Assembly: GCA_022453515.1 (NCBI GenBank)
Contig: JAJNNY010000010.1
Span: forward strand, 496,001 to 560,000
Direction: 5' to 3'
Length of the DNA: 64,000 bases
Origin: Astrocystis sublimbata
Lineage: Eukaryota; Ascomycota; Sordariomycetes; Xylariales; Xylariaceae
Numbering within the stretch: position 1 is the stretch's first letter; every line of letters begins with the position of its first letter. Below, piece after piece: positions 1-12,413 of the stretch. The notes beneath the pieces are model-generated. The model saw only the letters and a program-made list of their open reading frames with translations, searched no databases and was not told the origin of the DNA. The position numbers and the translations under genes are program-made.

Positions 1-1302
1 ATTCTTTTTCGTAGGTCCTCTCTAATCATTGAGACTATGTGTAGTCTAAATAAATATATATATATAAAGAGAGGGACTGAATGGGACTCTGTTCTAATAC
101 CTAATATCACTTGGAAATATTCGTCTCATTGTTTACCTGATAGGAGCGGCACCTTGGTAGATGTTTGTGGAAGTGCAGGAATCCATCCCGTAGCTTCTAA
201 ACTGATAGGAAGGTACCTAGGGTGCTAGGTATGTGCCTTGGGTTGAGGCTCCCCAGCGTTGTCCCACGGCATCACTCCCCTGCACTTGGTGATGGTGGGT
301 TGTCGGGTGGCTGGCGGGTCAGGCCAGGTGGGTACCGAGCAGATACTTAGATACTTGCCCAGGTGGTCAGTCGACTGGGGCAACGGCCTAATCCAGCCAG
401 TTCCAGTTCTCGGCCCATTCAAGGTTCTAACTTCTCACTATTTCCACTTCTCCCTTACCTAAGACAACTGCACAATTGAACCTACCTACCTACCTCCACC
501 AACTCGGACCTTACTTACGTCTTGCAACCTCAGATCTACCTACCTCCTACCTACTTACTTACTAAGGTTTTTATCTACATATGCAAACATCGTGCTGCCA
601 CCACCCTACGGCATCTATACCACCCACCCCCAACCAACGACGTTCTGCTCCAGCTTGAAGTCCTGTGACTGACTACCCCCACACAATCGACCCCAGGTTA
701 GCTGCCCCCAAGACCAGATAGACAGACAGGCAAGGCAGAGCCCACCTATCGAGCCCAGCCTGGCGAGCCTGGCACCTGTTTCCCGTCCCGATCGCGTCAA
801 CGTCCCACATCTACTACTGCCCTTCTTTCTCATGCTTCCTTCCTCGAGCAACTACTTACCTACCTCGCCTACCTAGCTCAAGCACGCAGCAAAAGCCCGA
901 GACGAACGCATGAGCTTTCCACCGACTTCCCACCCCAGCCACGCGACACCAGACCACCCCGCCTAGAGACGTCTGCTCTCTCCATTTCCTCTTTCTCTCC
1001 GCCCACGAATACCACATCTACCCATTGTTGCGACAGCGACGTCCATCCAGCCGGGCTCATGACCTCAGTGCCCTCCCAGGTCCTCCACCTACGCCAACCT
1101 TCTGTTGTCGAGTAGTCTGCAGTCTGCGATCGTCTTGCTTTCCGCTCCACCAAACCAGATTGTCGGAACAGCCAGCCATCGTCGCCGCTCCCTGTGATAT
1201 TGCGCGAGGTTATCAGGGCATCGCATATCACGTCGCCGTTCCATTGCCCGTCGCCCGCCGGCTCTCCCCTTCCTTCCCTCCGGTTCCGTGACCACCACCC
1301 TC
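1..1302. other. NOT1 upstream region and leader; no gene seen
   Basis: No convincing coding region is visible. The stretch is rich in CCTA/TACC tetramers (about 481-495 and 534-560) and becomes strongly pyrimidine-rich from about 580 to 1300, as in the long 5' leaders of many filamentous-fungal housekeeping genes. It most likely holds the NOT1 promoter and 5' untranslated region. The short open frames here show no family resemblance. Confidence 0.6.
478..560. repeat. CCTA/TACC tetramer-rich tract
   Basis: Imperfect runs of CCTA/TACC units occur at about 481-495 and again near 534-556, with CTTA variants after that. This is simple-sequence DNA upstream of NOT1. No function can be read from it. 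Confidence 0.6.
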
Positions 1303-4300
1303 ATGGTCCCTCCGCCGACCTCCCATTCACGATCCGGGACCTTTTCGCCTGTTCCTGCTCAGGGTTTGCAGACAGGCTTCACACATTCCACGCATTCACC
1401 CCATCCGTCACAGACCGGTCCTCTCAGTGCTGGCGCAAGCCCGAGTACTAGCAGCCCGACTACGGGTAACAACAACTCGCTCACCAAGATTGTCGTCGCT
1501 CAGGTCTACCTGCTGCTGAGCTCTATCAACAAGGACAAAGAGCGTGCGAAGTGGGAGCTCCAGATAGATCAGCTGAACAAGGTTCGTACATTCCCATTGC
1601 CGCCTGATATCTTTTTTTTATTACCGCCGTCGTTCTTGTCACTTCTGTTCTTGTTGTTACTATCGTTTAAGCTGTCTCCAATAAACTCCGTGCGCCCGCT
1701 AACCAAGCGTTCTTCTGCGCATGCTAGCTCCTCGATGATCACGGAATGGAAGTCTACTCGCGATTTTTTACGCGACTAGTCGCCGGCAATGCCTCTCACA
1801 TATTCCCGGGCTTGAACAGGCCCGCGGCTAGTACTGGCAATTACTCGCTGCTAGAAGGCGAGGTGCGAAAAATCTCACATGATCTCGATCAGGCAGCCAA
1901 GATAGCCGAGTCTATCGAGACAGCCAATGAAGACATATTCCGAGATTTTGACCTGTCCGGCTTTATGGAACACTTCAGGCTTGACGCGCTGGAGAAGACA
2001 ATTCTAGCCCTGGCCTTCAAGTTCGGGTCGCGTTCAGATCTCAAGACAAAAGGTTGGTTGCCCAGCAGCTTCGTCCATAGTGTTCCTACTGACTTTGCAT
2101 CCTCCTCCTAGCCGATGCTATACTCTCCATGAACTACCCCACATTCTCAAACATCATATCGCGCCCTGGTTTTGGCGACCATGACGATCTGACCGGACCT
2201 GCCATCGCCACTATTATCGACCGTTACATCCAAGGACATCCACCTAACTTTAACTCATCCGCTAAGCGCGAGTTCAGTCATAAGGTGCAGTCACGTTGGA
2301 CGTCTCAGCCGGAAAACACTGCGCCGCCCATGGAGGTGCTGGCTGCTTTGGACCTGATTCGGGTCCTGAGCGAGAGACCTCCTAACGCCCTAGTTCTCTA
2401 CATTCAAAGGACAGGGACTGACTTCACCCGTGACGAGGATACCTGCCTAGGTTATCTCCGGAACCGCCCTGCTAATATTCAGTTGAGCGAAGAACAGGTC
2501 TCTGCGGCCTTGACCTATACAACCGTCAGTATCACATACACCCACAACCCCTCCGTTCTTGTCGCTGCTCTCCGTCGCATCCTCCCGCCGACCTTCAGCT
2601 GGCACGACACCGTCAACTATTTCGACCAGCGCGATGTGCGCGTGTCCTCTGAGCAGTTTCTGCGTCTGTACAACGCTCTTCTGCCAGTCGCCCAGGCAAA
2701 CCAGGATCAAGCATCCCCGTTCGATATTCAGTGTCTCTGGGGCGGAACGCAATGGGAGAATCCTGAAACTCAACTCTCCTTTATCTGCGCTTTCGCCTCG
2801 TTGACCCCAGATGATCTGGACGCGAGCACAATTCCGGGCCTCCAGCCAACCTTTACACTCGATGACTACGCCCAATCGTCCCCGGAGGTACGCGAACGCG
2901 CAGCAGTAGCTGTCAAACACCCTTTGGTGTCCGGCCCGGCCTTGTCGGCTATCTTTCAGGTTGCACTTCACTCGTTGCATGCGTCGCAGAGCATCGAGGC
3001 CAAGCGTCTGTTTCAAGAAGTGGTTGTTCCCAACCTGGATATCTTCATCGTGTCCGCTTTTGGTGTGCCCAAGCCGTGGCCGCCCATGGCTGTGGATACT
3101 CTTGTCTCGTTGTTCGAAAACTTCCTGCGCCGCCTATCCGAGTACCACGATTTCGTCTTGGACAGTCTATGGCGGAAAGATAAGGATTGGGTATCTCAGA
3201 GACTCATAGATGCCCATGGCATGAAGCCGATGGATCTCCCTCTCATATTCGACCATGTCATGAAGCACGGTTGGCTAGAAGATCTCATTTATCTCCCCAA
3301 TGGTTTCGGGCTCGATCTCGCTTCCTACGCTCATGCAGCAGGTCAACTAGATCTTGCGCAGTGGGCTCGGACCATTTTTGAGAGAAGCCCACAGATCCCG
3401 GCAGCCTTGGCACGGTTCTTGGCTATCAAGGCGCAACAGGAAATAAGGGAACAGAAGGGTATGAATGATGGATCGCCACAGAACAATAGCACATCGCTTC
3501 ATCTCAAGACCGTTCTGGCATTGCTTCAGATTTTGGAGGATTATCTTCCACCAAATCCAATCCCTGAACTCATTCACGTTCAGCGAGAATGTATCACCGC
3601 CTTTCCTAGGCTGGTCAACTACGGCGAGGGGTATGACGACATCATTGATACCAATGGGGACGGCGGCCATGGTCTTCCCCAGGCTGCCGTTGTCAAGATG
3701 GAAGAGCAATACAAGACCATGTACAGCGAGGAGAGTGAAGTCAAAGTCGTCGTTCAAAGACTTGAAGCCTACAAACACTCGAGGGATTCTCTCGAACAAG
3801 ACATCTTTGCCTGCATGATCCACGGACTCTTCGACGAATATTCTCATTTTCCCAACTATCCTCTCGAGGCATTAGCCACTACTGCTGTCCTATTTGGCGG
3901 CATCATCTCACATAAGCTCGTTTCGGAGTTGCCGCTGAAGATTGGGCTTGGCATGATTCTAGAAGCGGTTAGGGATCACAGGCCAGACGAGAACATGTAC
4001 AAGTTTGGTCTTCAGGCTCTGATGCAGCTGTTCTCCCGCTTCAGGGAATGGCCCGGGTTCTGTCAACAACTACTAGGAATCAGTGGTCTCCATGGAACAG
4101 ATGCTTGGAAGAAAGCGGAAGATGTTGTCCGCGAAGACGAAGAGGAAAAGGCGCGCGCTCAGAATGGGACAAGTGATGGCATGGTTAATGGCTCTGTGGA
4201 GGCTCCCGACACTCATGCACCCCCTTTCGCAGCCTTGCATATTGACCCCCCGAGGACCGGGGGCGTTTTCGAAGATCCAGTTGTAGAGATCCAGGACAAG

Positions 4301-7300
4301 ATCCAGTTTGGACTCAACAACTTGACAGCAACCTCACTCCAGTCGACATTCAGAGAAATCTACGAAGTCATGGATGAGCGCTATCAACAGTGGTTCGCCA
4401 GCCATCTCGTAGAGGAACGCGCCAAGATGCAACCCAATTACCACCAAGTCTATCTTGACCTTGTCAAACTCTTCCAACACCGTGGCTTATGGTTCGAGGT
4501 CCTCAGGCAGACGTACATAAGTGTGGCGCGAATGCTCAACGCAGAAAGCACATTGCAAAACTCCACAGATAGGACGCATCTCAAGTATTTAGGTGCTTGG
4601 TTGGGGCTCCTCACGATAGCAAGGGATCAGCCCATCAGGCATAAGAACATTGCCTTCAAGCAGCTCCTCATTGAGGCTCATGATACGAAGCGTTTAGTTG
4701 TCGTGGTGCCTTTCGTGTGCAAAGTCCTCATCCAAGCTTCCAAATCCAGCATATTCCGTCCGCCTAATCCTTGGTTGATGGACATTATTCATCTCCTCAT
4801 CGAGCTATATCACAATGCCGAGCTGAAGCTCAATCAAAAGTTCGAAATCGAGGTTCTATGCAAAGACCTAAATCTTGATCATAAGAGCATTGAGCCTTCC
4901 AAGGAGCTCCAAGATCGCGAGCCCATCGACGACGTGGTTGATCTTGCGGTGCCAGAGCTAGAACAGTTTGACAGTCTATCTCTGAACGGATTGCCTGCTG
5001 CCGTTGCCCCCGGGTTGTCGCCTCATACTCTTCCTGTATCCGTCCCTGAAGTCAGCAATTTACTTTCGATTCCACCGACGAACGAAATGGTGGTGAACAC
5101 CGCCAGACTCCATGAGATGGTGCGCAATGCGGTGACAAGGGCGCTACAAGATATCATTCAGCCAGTTGTTGATAGATCCGTCACGATTGCCGCTATCAGC
5201 ACTCAGCAGATGATTCGCAAAGACTTTGCCACCGAACCGGACGAGAACAGGCTTCGAACCGCAGCCATCAATATGGTCAAGGCAACAGCCGGTAGTCTTG
5301 CCCAGGTAACTTCCAAAGAACCGCTTCGTGCCAACATTACGAACTACCTTCGAACTGCCGCCAACGACCTCCCGCAAGGCTTGCCGGAGGGTACAATTCT
5401 AATGTGTGTTAACCAGAACCTGGATCTCGCGTGCAACATTATCGAGAAACAGGCCGAAGATCGCGCCGTTCCCGAGATCGAGGAAATGATCGAAGTTGAA
5501 GTTCATAGTCGGCGACAACACCGTATATCGCGACCCAACGAGCCATATCTTGATCAAGGTCTTACTCGATGGGCTATGACTATCCCCCATCCCTTTAAGC
5601 TTGCTCCTAGTGCGTCGGGCTTGAATGCGGAACAGATGGCCATCTATGACGATTTCGCCAGGCAACCAAGAGGTGTCACTCAAACGAGCAGCGCGCATGC
5701 TACCTCAGTGTCTGATCCAAGACTCATTGCCAACGAGGTGCTCTCAGAGCAGTACCCTGCTATTCCGAGCATACCCACACCCGCTGAGACGCCGTCTCTG
5801 CAGCAGCAATTGAATTCCCAGTTGTCCTACCCTCCCATTCAGCCAGGATTGACTAATGGCCGCACTGCATCACACCCGTTGGATTCCAGAGTGGTTGAAG
5901 AAAAGATCTCGACATACCTACAGGAACTGAAAAACTTGTCGGACCAAATCGATGCAAATCACTTCAGCGAGGTTCCCAAGCTACATGGAATCCTCGACGT
6001 AGTGGACGCTTTCACGGGTCTGATCATTAAGACTTTCCAAACATCAGACGTGCCCGCTATTTATGCTGCCGAAAAGATTTGCGAACTTCTGTTCGGAGGG
6101 TACAACCACCGTACCTTGTTCATAGAGGCTCTTGTTCATATTCTCGAGTTGATATTAAAGATATCCTCTAGTTCTGCTTCGAACCTGCACGATCGCGTCC
6201 AAGCCAACCTCCACACCAGTCCCCCCCAGGATATTCTCCAAATGCCCCTAATAACAGCTCTACTTCAGACGGACCTCATCGACCTTCATACCATCGAGAC
6301 ATTGACGGCCAAGGCTCTCGAGCAGCGGGAAGAGTCGGCCTTCGAATTCTTCGGGGAACTCGTGGATCTCACTCTCTTCGGTGAGCGGCCGGTTGCGTTG
6401 GCCGCTGACTATGCGCATAGTTTCCTCGCTGCATGGGATTGGATTCAAGAAGATCCAAGCTTCGAAGCAGGTCAACGACTAAAGTCTAAACTACTTCAAA
6501 CGGGGTTGATGAAGCCTTCGCTGGATGATGTTACCGAACAGGGAGACTATTTCGACTACGTCATCGAAGAGTGGGAACGAGTTATGCTGAATTCAAATGC
6601 CACGGACAAAGTACTATCGGGCTTTGTAAGGCAGATGCGTAGCAGAGGACCTATCGACAGCCTGGATAGTTTCCTCCTGCTCTTACACAGAGGTTTCGAT
6701 GGTGCCGTCACCCACTACGAGCATCTCATACATACTGCAGGCGTCAACAAGACCGAGGCCTTCGCAGGTGTGGATGCGCTCGTGAAGTTGATAGAGGTTT
6801 TCGCTCAGGATAGTACTGCTGATTTTGAAGATCCCAAGGAGGGCCCTACCACTGTTATCCGAGCCGTCCTAGCTCTCGCTCCAGTGATTCTCAATCATCA
6901 TCATATGACTCGAGGCGAACGATTCAACTCTCGCGTGTTCTTCCGATTTTTCGCGATGTTAATGCACGCCATCGATAACATTTTTATCGGTAATCTCCAG
7001 GCCTGCCGAAAAGATGTTCTACTGGATCTATCGGAGACCCTCCTCCGCCTGAACCCAGATCGCTTCCCAGGCTTCTCTTATTCCTGGCTATATCTCATTG
7101 GACACAGGCAGTTCTTGCCATACCTATTAACACTCGAGGGCAGAGCAGGTTGGGCGCCGCTCACCAAAATCTTGCAGTCACTTTTAGGAAATGTGTCAGA
7201 GCACATGAAAGTGATCGATATTGCGGATGTTGTGAAAGACTATTACCGGGCAGTCATCAAGTTCATGGTAACCCTCGCACACGACTATGCCGATTATGTT

Positions 7301-8110
7301 TCTGCCAATGCCACACAGTTGTGTGGCAGCATTGCGCCTCATGTCAGGCAATTGAGAAACATAGTTCTAAATTGCAATCCGGGTTCCGAAGGTGCGGAGG
7401 ATGCTGGAGCTCGTCCCGTGGAAGCAGACACCGTCGTTCTCTCTTTCTCCCCACTCAGGGAAGCAGGCATGCTGCATGTACTCGAACAACTCATGCAGGC
7501 AGGCCCATCCGAAGATGCCATTGCACATCTAACGCATGCTATCAACAAGAGTACCGGGAGAGAAACCATCTTCGGGCATGTCCGTCTTACGGTCGACACG
7601 AGGTTGATCGACGACATAGTCGAATACGTCGGGGATCACGTCATATCCCGGGCTCGCCAGGCTGGTCCATTGTTTGCCCCCGGTTCAACTGATCTTGCTA
7701 CCTTGTCTCTCTTGGTACACGAACTATCTCCCGAAGGCCGCTACTACTTGTTGAGCAGCATCATCGACCGTCTACGATACCCAGGTCCATCAACAGAGTA
7801 CTTCACCCACGTCACTCTCGATCTTTTTGGCCATGACATGAACGACCCAGAAGAGACAGACATTCGTCAGCAAATCGTCCGAATCCTGCTCGAACGATTG
7901 GCAGGATTTTGGCCGCAGCCATGGGGACTTATGACTGTCATCATTGAGCTTACCAAGGATCAAAAGCGCATGTTCTTTGACCAACCGTTCATCAAAGCGG
8001 ATCGTGAAGTAAGTTCATGCCCTAAATTCCACTTATCCTCAATTGACATTCATCTAATCTTTTCATAGATTGCCGATCAATTCATGGCTATTGCAAGACA
8101 GGCACCATGA
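1303..8110 (+). CDS. NOT1: CCR4-NOT complex scaffold subunit NOT1
   Basis: NOT1 (CDC39 in yeast) is the scaffold of the CCR4-NOT complex, which removes mRNA poly(A) tails and represses translation. It holds the CAF1/CCR4 nucleases, CAF40 and the NOT2/NOT5 module. Four exons are read: 1303-1581, 1728-2052, 2112-8008 and 8069-8110, giving 2180 residues, a normal length for fungal NOT1. Seen in order: a low-complexity Ser/Pro/Thr N-terminus, a helical N-terminal region, an MIF4G-like CAF1-binding region (about residues 918-1123), the helical region that precedes the conserved IPHPF block (about 1185-1370), and the NOT1 C-terminal superfamily domain (about 1765 to the end) containing the PWGLM block. 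The start is the first ATG of the frame; an upstream GTG was rejected. All junctions keep frame (LNK/LLDDHG, KTK/ADAIL, DRE/IADQF). The last exon encodes only 13 residues. The first intron has a weak GTTCGT donor. Confidence 0.97.
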
Positions 8111-8863
8111 TCCATCCGCGACCCATGGGAGGCAACAGGTCATCCTCGCGTTGCGAAATAAGGATGGGCTATGTAGCTGTTCTTTTTATTCCTACCATCA
8201 TGGGGCGTGGTGTAAAAGAAGCCGGACGTTAAGGGTTACATATATGTTTCCATGCGGATGTGCATTTGGCGTCAAAGCGTTATTACGAGCTGGGTTTATC
8301 ATGGACGTTTTGGCATTCCACGGCGTCAATGGGGTATGGCAAAAGTGCTGTTTCTGTTGTATGGTTTGTGCCCTCTACTAGGGAATTTCACGTTCTCCTG
8401 TGCGACTGTTAAGCCGTGTGTGCTTCAGGTGGTGTAAGAGTATAATACAGGACTAAGTGGAGTTTTAGCCTTCATTGCATTTCGGGGAAAGGCGTTTTCG
8501 TTATCGGCGTGCTGTTTATCGATTGAGATGTAGATTGATGACAAATTTGTTCTACACACTTCGTATATTGTACCGCCAGGTTGTATACATACTATGGCAT
8601 GTTCTCTGGTCGTAAAATGCAACAGCTGCGAGAGCATCCCTATGGCTCAATGAGCTGCTTGACCTTAGATCGCGTCCCGTGCGTCATTGCCAAGCCTCGA
8701 CTCGCGAACAAATACAGAGTAACGCCGCTAAGGGACAAAGCAATCTCTAAACTCGCAAACGGACTGGGTAGTGGCCAGTTTTGCAGCCTGTGTAGCTCGA
8801 GATACGACTGTATTAGAAGGCTGGGAAATATTTTGTAAAAGATGTACCCGATTTTAAAGAAGA
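8111..8863. other. Intergenic region between NOT1 and the DUF4419 gene
   Basis: This stretch holds the NOT1 3' untranslated region and the promoter of the next gene. The overlapping small open frames on both strands show no recognisable protein and are treated as chance. No clear TATA box or repeat was seen. Confidence 0.6.
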
Positions 8864-10060
8864 ATGCCCGTAACTGTGCGCCCCGCGAGCCACCCGCCTC
8901 GAAAATATAAGGCCCCTGCCGCCACATCAACAACCACGCTGTTCCAGGCATCCTGTCGCAACGACGCCGAGAAATGCAAGCAAATCATACAGTCCTCATT
9001 CGGTAACCTGACGGCCGAAGCTGGCATCGTATCGTCGCCAAACGGCTTCGTCCACGCCGCCATATCCGCTTACAACCAGCACCACCACCTAACCGTCCGA
9101 CCCGAAGATGTGTGGTTCGCCATCTTAACCCAGCTAAGCTTCTACATAAACGCCAATGCCGAGGAACTCCGGTCTTTATTCGTCGCCCACGAAGGCCAGA
9201 AGGAGCTTCAAGTCGTTGACGTCGCTACCGTCGTCGAGACCGCCGACTTCGGGAAGCTAGCTGTGCAGATGACTCAAGAGATCGAGAACAACGTCGTCGA
9301 CAGCGGGCTCCGCGACTGGATCATGCCCGATTTTACCACTACTACGCAAACCGACACCATTACCGCCGCCATCCTGATGATGGGCTCGATGCAGAAGTAC
9401 TTTAGCTCCAAGATGATGCTGCTCTGTGGCATTCCCTCCGTCACCCTCCTAGGCGACAAGGCCGACTGGGCATCCATACGTCAGCGCCTCGACAAGCTGC
9501 CGCATTTTGGCAGCGAAGCCAAGCAGTTCGGCCACCTGCTCGTGCCCGTCCTGGACTTCTTGGTGCGCACCTTTGCGGAACCCGAGGCGGCCGAGGTCGT
9601 CGAGTTCTGGTCCAAGATGGCGCACGAGGAGAACAACGGGTCCGGCCCCACGTTCCTCTCGGGGTGGCTGACGGCCTTCTGCTTCTGGGACGCCGACGGC
9701 AAGTCCATGTACAACAGCGATCGCGACCACACCACCGCTGAAGGTGGTGGGTGCGAGATCGACGGCGCCAAGTACGGTAAGATGGACATGGAAAATATCC
9801 CCGCCGGCTACACGTCCGTGCCGGTCACGGTGGACGACAACGGGCATGAGATCAAGACGCGCATGGTCGCTGGCTCCGTCGGCATCGCCGTCTCGACCAG
9901 CGGCGACAGGCTGGATACGAGCTGGACTCACGCGGGCTGGTATGAGCCTCCGTTCGGCAAGGCAACGTACACGCCAGTGAAGCCTGAGGTGGGCGAGGAG
10001 ACGGGCCCGGACTCGCTGCAGCCGGTGGCGGGTTGGTGGATGTATGAAGTGGCTGAGTGA
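8864..10060 (+). CDS. DUF4419 domain protein
   Basis: A single-exon gene of 398 residues. It matches the fungal DUF4419 family, whose biochemical role is unknown. Family-like blocks are PEDVWFAILTQLSFYI followed by AEELRSLFV (about residues 80-107), a central helical part, and FLSGWLTAFCFWD (about 264-276) followed by a DGAKYG motif and the PAGYTSVPV stretch. There is no signal peptide and no strong membrane segment, so a cytosolic location is inferred. The gene is GC-rich with strong C/G third-position preference, unlike the flanking spacers, which supports real coding. The start is the first ATG of the frame, about 750 bp after NOT1 ends and in the same direction. A long antisense open frame at 9449-10111 is a codon-bias shadow. 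Confidence 0.9.
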   Translation: MPVTVRPASHPPRKYKAPAATSTTTLFQASCRNDAEKCKQIIQSSFGNLTAEAGIVSSPNGFVHAAISAYNQHHHLTVRPEDVWFAILTQLSFYINANAEELRSLFVAHEGQKELQVVDVATVVETADFGKLAVQMTQEIENNVVDSGLRDWIMPDFTTTTQTDTITAAILMMGSMQKYFSSKMMLLCGIPSVTLLGDKADWASIRQRLDKLPHFGSEAKQFGHLLVPVLDFLVRTFAEPEAAEVVEFWSKMAHEENNGSGPTFLSGWLTAFCFWDADGKSMYNSDRDHTTAEGGGCEIDGAKYGKMDMENIPAGYTSVPVTVDDNGHEIKTRMVAGSVGIAVSTSGDRLDTSWTHAGWYEPPFGKATYTPVKPEVGEETGPDSLQPVAGWWMYEVAE

Positions 10061-10376
10061 CCGATCGTTGGGGTCTTGACAGACATGAATTTTATATGGA
10101 AATATAAACAAGGCTCCGATTTTAAGAAATAACTGTTTTTTTGTCTATTGAGGAATCTACCGCATCCTATTGTTGAGATAAGAACGCCACACGGAGATAT
10201 CCGGAGCTAATGTTAACTCATCTCTCTTGGCCACTTCAACACATCATCTATATGGTTGTAACTTAGTACTATCTGCTGTAATAGATAGGTCATGGCCACT
10301 GAATCATGTCTCGACCTCGATCTTGCAGTTGATTCAATGAAAGGTGTATAAGGCGCACACAGACAAGCATGTTAAA
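10061..10376. other. Short intergenic spacer; no gene seen
   Basis: AT-rich spacer with the 3' end of the DUF4419 transcript and the promoter of the antiporter gene. No repeats or coding patches were recognised. Confidence 0.6.
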
Positions 10377-12323
10377 ATGAGCACAACATCATACCTACCC
10401 TACCATGAGCCCTCGCTCCGCGAGCTCCTTGTCGCGTCTACCTTCCTGCTCGCTCTCAACACGATCAACTCCATGCTAGACCGCACACTCGCATGCGGCC
10501 TGGTCGGACAGGTTCCTATTGCCTTGTCGTTCGCACTGCTTGCGACGCCTGGGCCCTTTCTGGGGACAGCGATAACGGCGAATGGTGACGGCGGTGGTGG
10601 TGCCGGGTTCCTGCCGGCTTTTGCGTCTGGCGCGGCGTTGTGCTCTACGAGTCTGGGTACGACGTTCTCTGTGCTTCAGGCGAGTGGGCTGGGGCGAACG
10701 AGGGTGGGCGCCGTTCTCGCGTCGGCGGCGCTGCTTGAGTATGTCACTCACTACTTGAATTATTCATTCCCGCTTCAGGCACGTCTAAGGGTCAGCGACT
10801 ACCCCTGAACGACATCTCTGCTCCTGGAACACTTGCAGACTCTAATATCTTCGCGGTATCTTTTTCTTTACACGACAAGTACTGACTTTGTTGGTTGAAG
10901 TGATGTAGTAGGCTTGGTCATGGTTCGGATTATTACCAGTCTCGGGCAAACAGGGGACAGCGGCAGTACGTGTATCTTTTATCGGCATATTCCATCAAAG
11001 GGAAGGTTCTGACTCATCACCCCAAAGTTAAACCTGAGACAATTCTCAGGCCCGTGCTAGTATCCGTTGCTTTCGCGCTGGTCGTGCCTCTGGCCTGTCG
11101 CTATGCGCTCAGGCCTGGCCAGAGGATGTTCTACCGACATCTGCGAGAGCAGGATAGCGGAGGAAAAGAAGGGAGTACGAGTAAAAGTGCGAGAATAATA
11201 GTTCGTCTCCGTTCTCAAGAAGCTGCCTTTGTCGCCCAGACTGCGCTTCTGATTGCCCTTGTTGTTGCGGCCAACTATGCCGGCGCTTCCATCTTACTTG
11301 CTGCATACCTTGCGGGCGTGGTAGTGAGTTGGTGGGGTGCGCAGCAGAGTTCTCGTGAGTTACTCTCATCTGGACCGCAGCGCGCCCGCGCCGAATCTGT
11401 TGAAGGATCAACGCCCTCAGAGGAACATGCACGAGATCTTGATGGACAGGGACCCGAAACGGCTGACGAGGACACCTCTTCGAGAGCCGTGGGCGAGGAG
11501 TCACAACCACAACCTACAGCCCTAAGAGTCTTTGGTCTATATTACTCACAAGCTGTTAGTCGTGTATTCAAACCATTCTTTTTCGTACGTACTACCCACA
11601 CCTAGGAGGTAGTCAAGCTACCACTGACGACGAAAGGCTTCGATTGGGTTTTCAATCCCAATCTCGCAATTGTTTGAAGGGGGGATCGTGGGGCGCGGCA
11701 TAGTCTACAGCATTCTTATGGTCGTCGGCAAGCTCGTTTGTGGCCTTTGGCTCGTACGCTATCCAGTATCTGTGCCTGGGATTTTCGGGAGCGCGGGTTC
11801 GTCTGTTGCTTCAAGATTGGATTGGACCTTGTGTCACAGCCGATCCTGGAGCTCTAAGCCCAAAAGAGAGTCAACGGGAACCCGAGAACTTCAGATGAAT
11901 AATGTCCCACCTACCCAATCGACAGGTATAGAACCCATAACGCCGCGAACATCCATTGCACCGAATTCTAGCGAAGTCGCTGAACCCCCAACTCGAAACT
12001 CCGAGTTAGACATGCCCCCGAGGCCTGTCTCCCTCTATCCGGCGGCCATTATGGGCTGCGCCATGGTTGCGCGTGGCGAGATAGGTTTCCTTATCTCATC
12101 AATGGCAGAGAGCCAGGGCGCGTTCCGCCGCCCTGATGAAGACGCCTCCAAAGCTTCGGCACTGTTTCTCATCGTGACCTGGGCGATATTCGTATGTACG
12201 ATTCTTGGACCAGTTTGCACTGGTTTACTAGTCAGACTTTTGAAATCGCTCGAGAAGTCTGCCCAGCGGTCTGGAGTTATGGGTGGGACGAGAGATGTAT
12301 TGGGTGTCTGGGGAGTAGGGTAG
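10377..12323 (+). CDS. Cation/proton antiporter (CPA family), apparently lacking an internal block
   Basis: Resembles fungal monovalent cation/H+ exchangers (Na+/H+ exchanger domain), membrane proteins that trade protons for Na+ or K+. Exons read: 10377-10738, 10901-10965, 11028-11584 and 11637-12323, giving 556 residues. Matching blocks: YLPYHEPSL at the N-terminus; AAGAALCSTSLGTTF-like sequence; the ALLDDVVGLVMV helix with the paired aspartates rebuilt across the first splice junction; LRPVLVSVAFALVVPLACR; FFFASIGFSIPISQLFEG across the third junction; and the C-terminal CAMVARGEIGFLISS block with VTWAIFVCTILGP. A long acidic, Ser-rich loop lies near residues 270-320. After GLVGQ (residue 45, about position 10511) the sequence jumps to PIALSF. 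From memory of the family, about 60 residues covering early helices are missing there, so transport activity is doubtful. The gene is convergent with the esterase, 90 bp away. Confidence 0.85.
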
Positions 12324-12413
12324 CATTAGACTAAGAACCACGACTGGATATCCTAAGAAAGATTTGGCGTATCAAAATAATTACAGATGGGAATGGTACT
12401 ATGATTCTGAAGC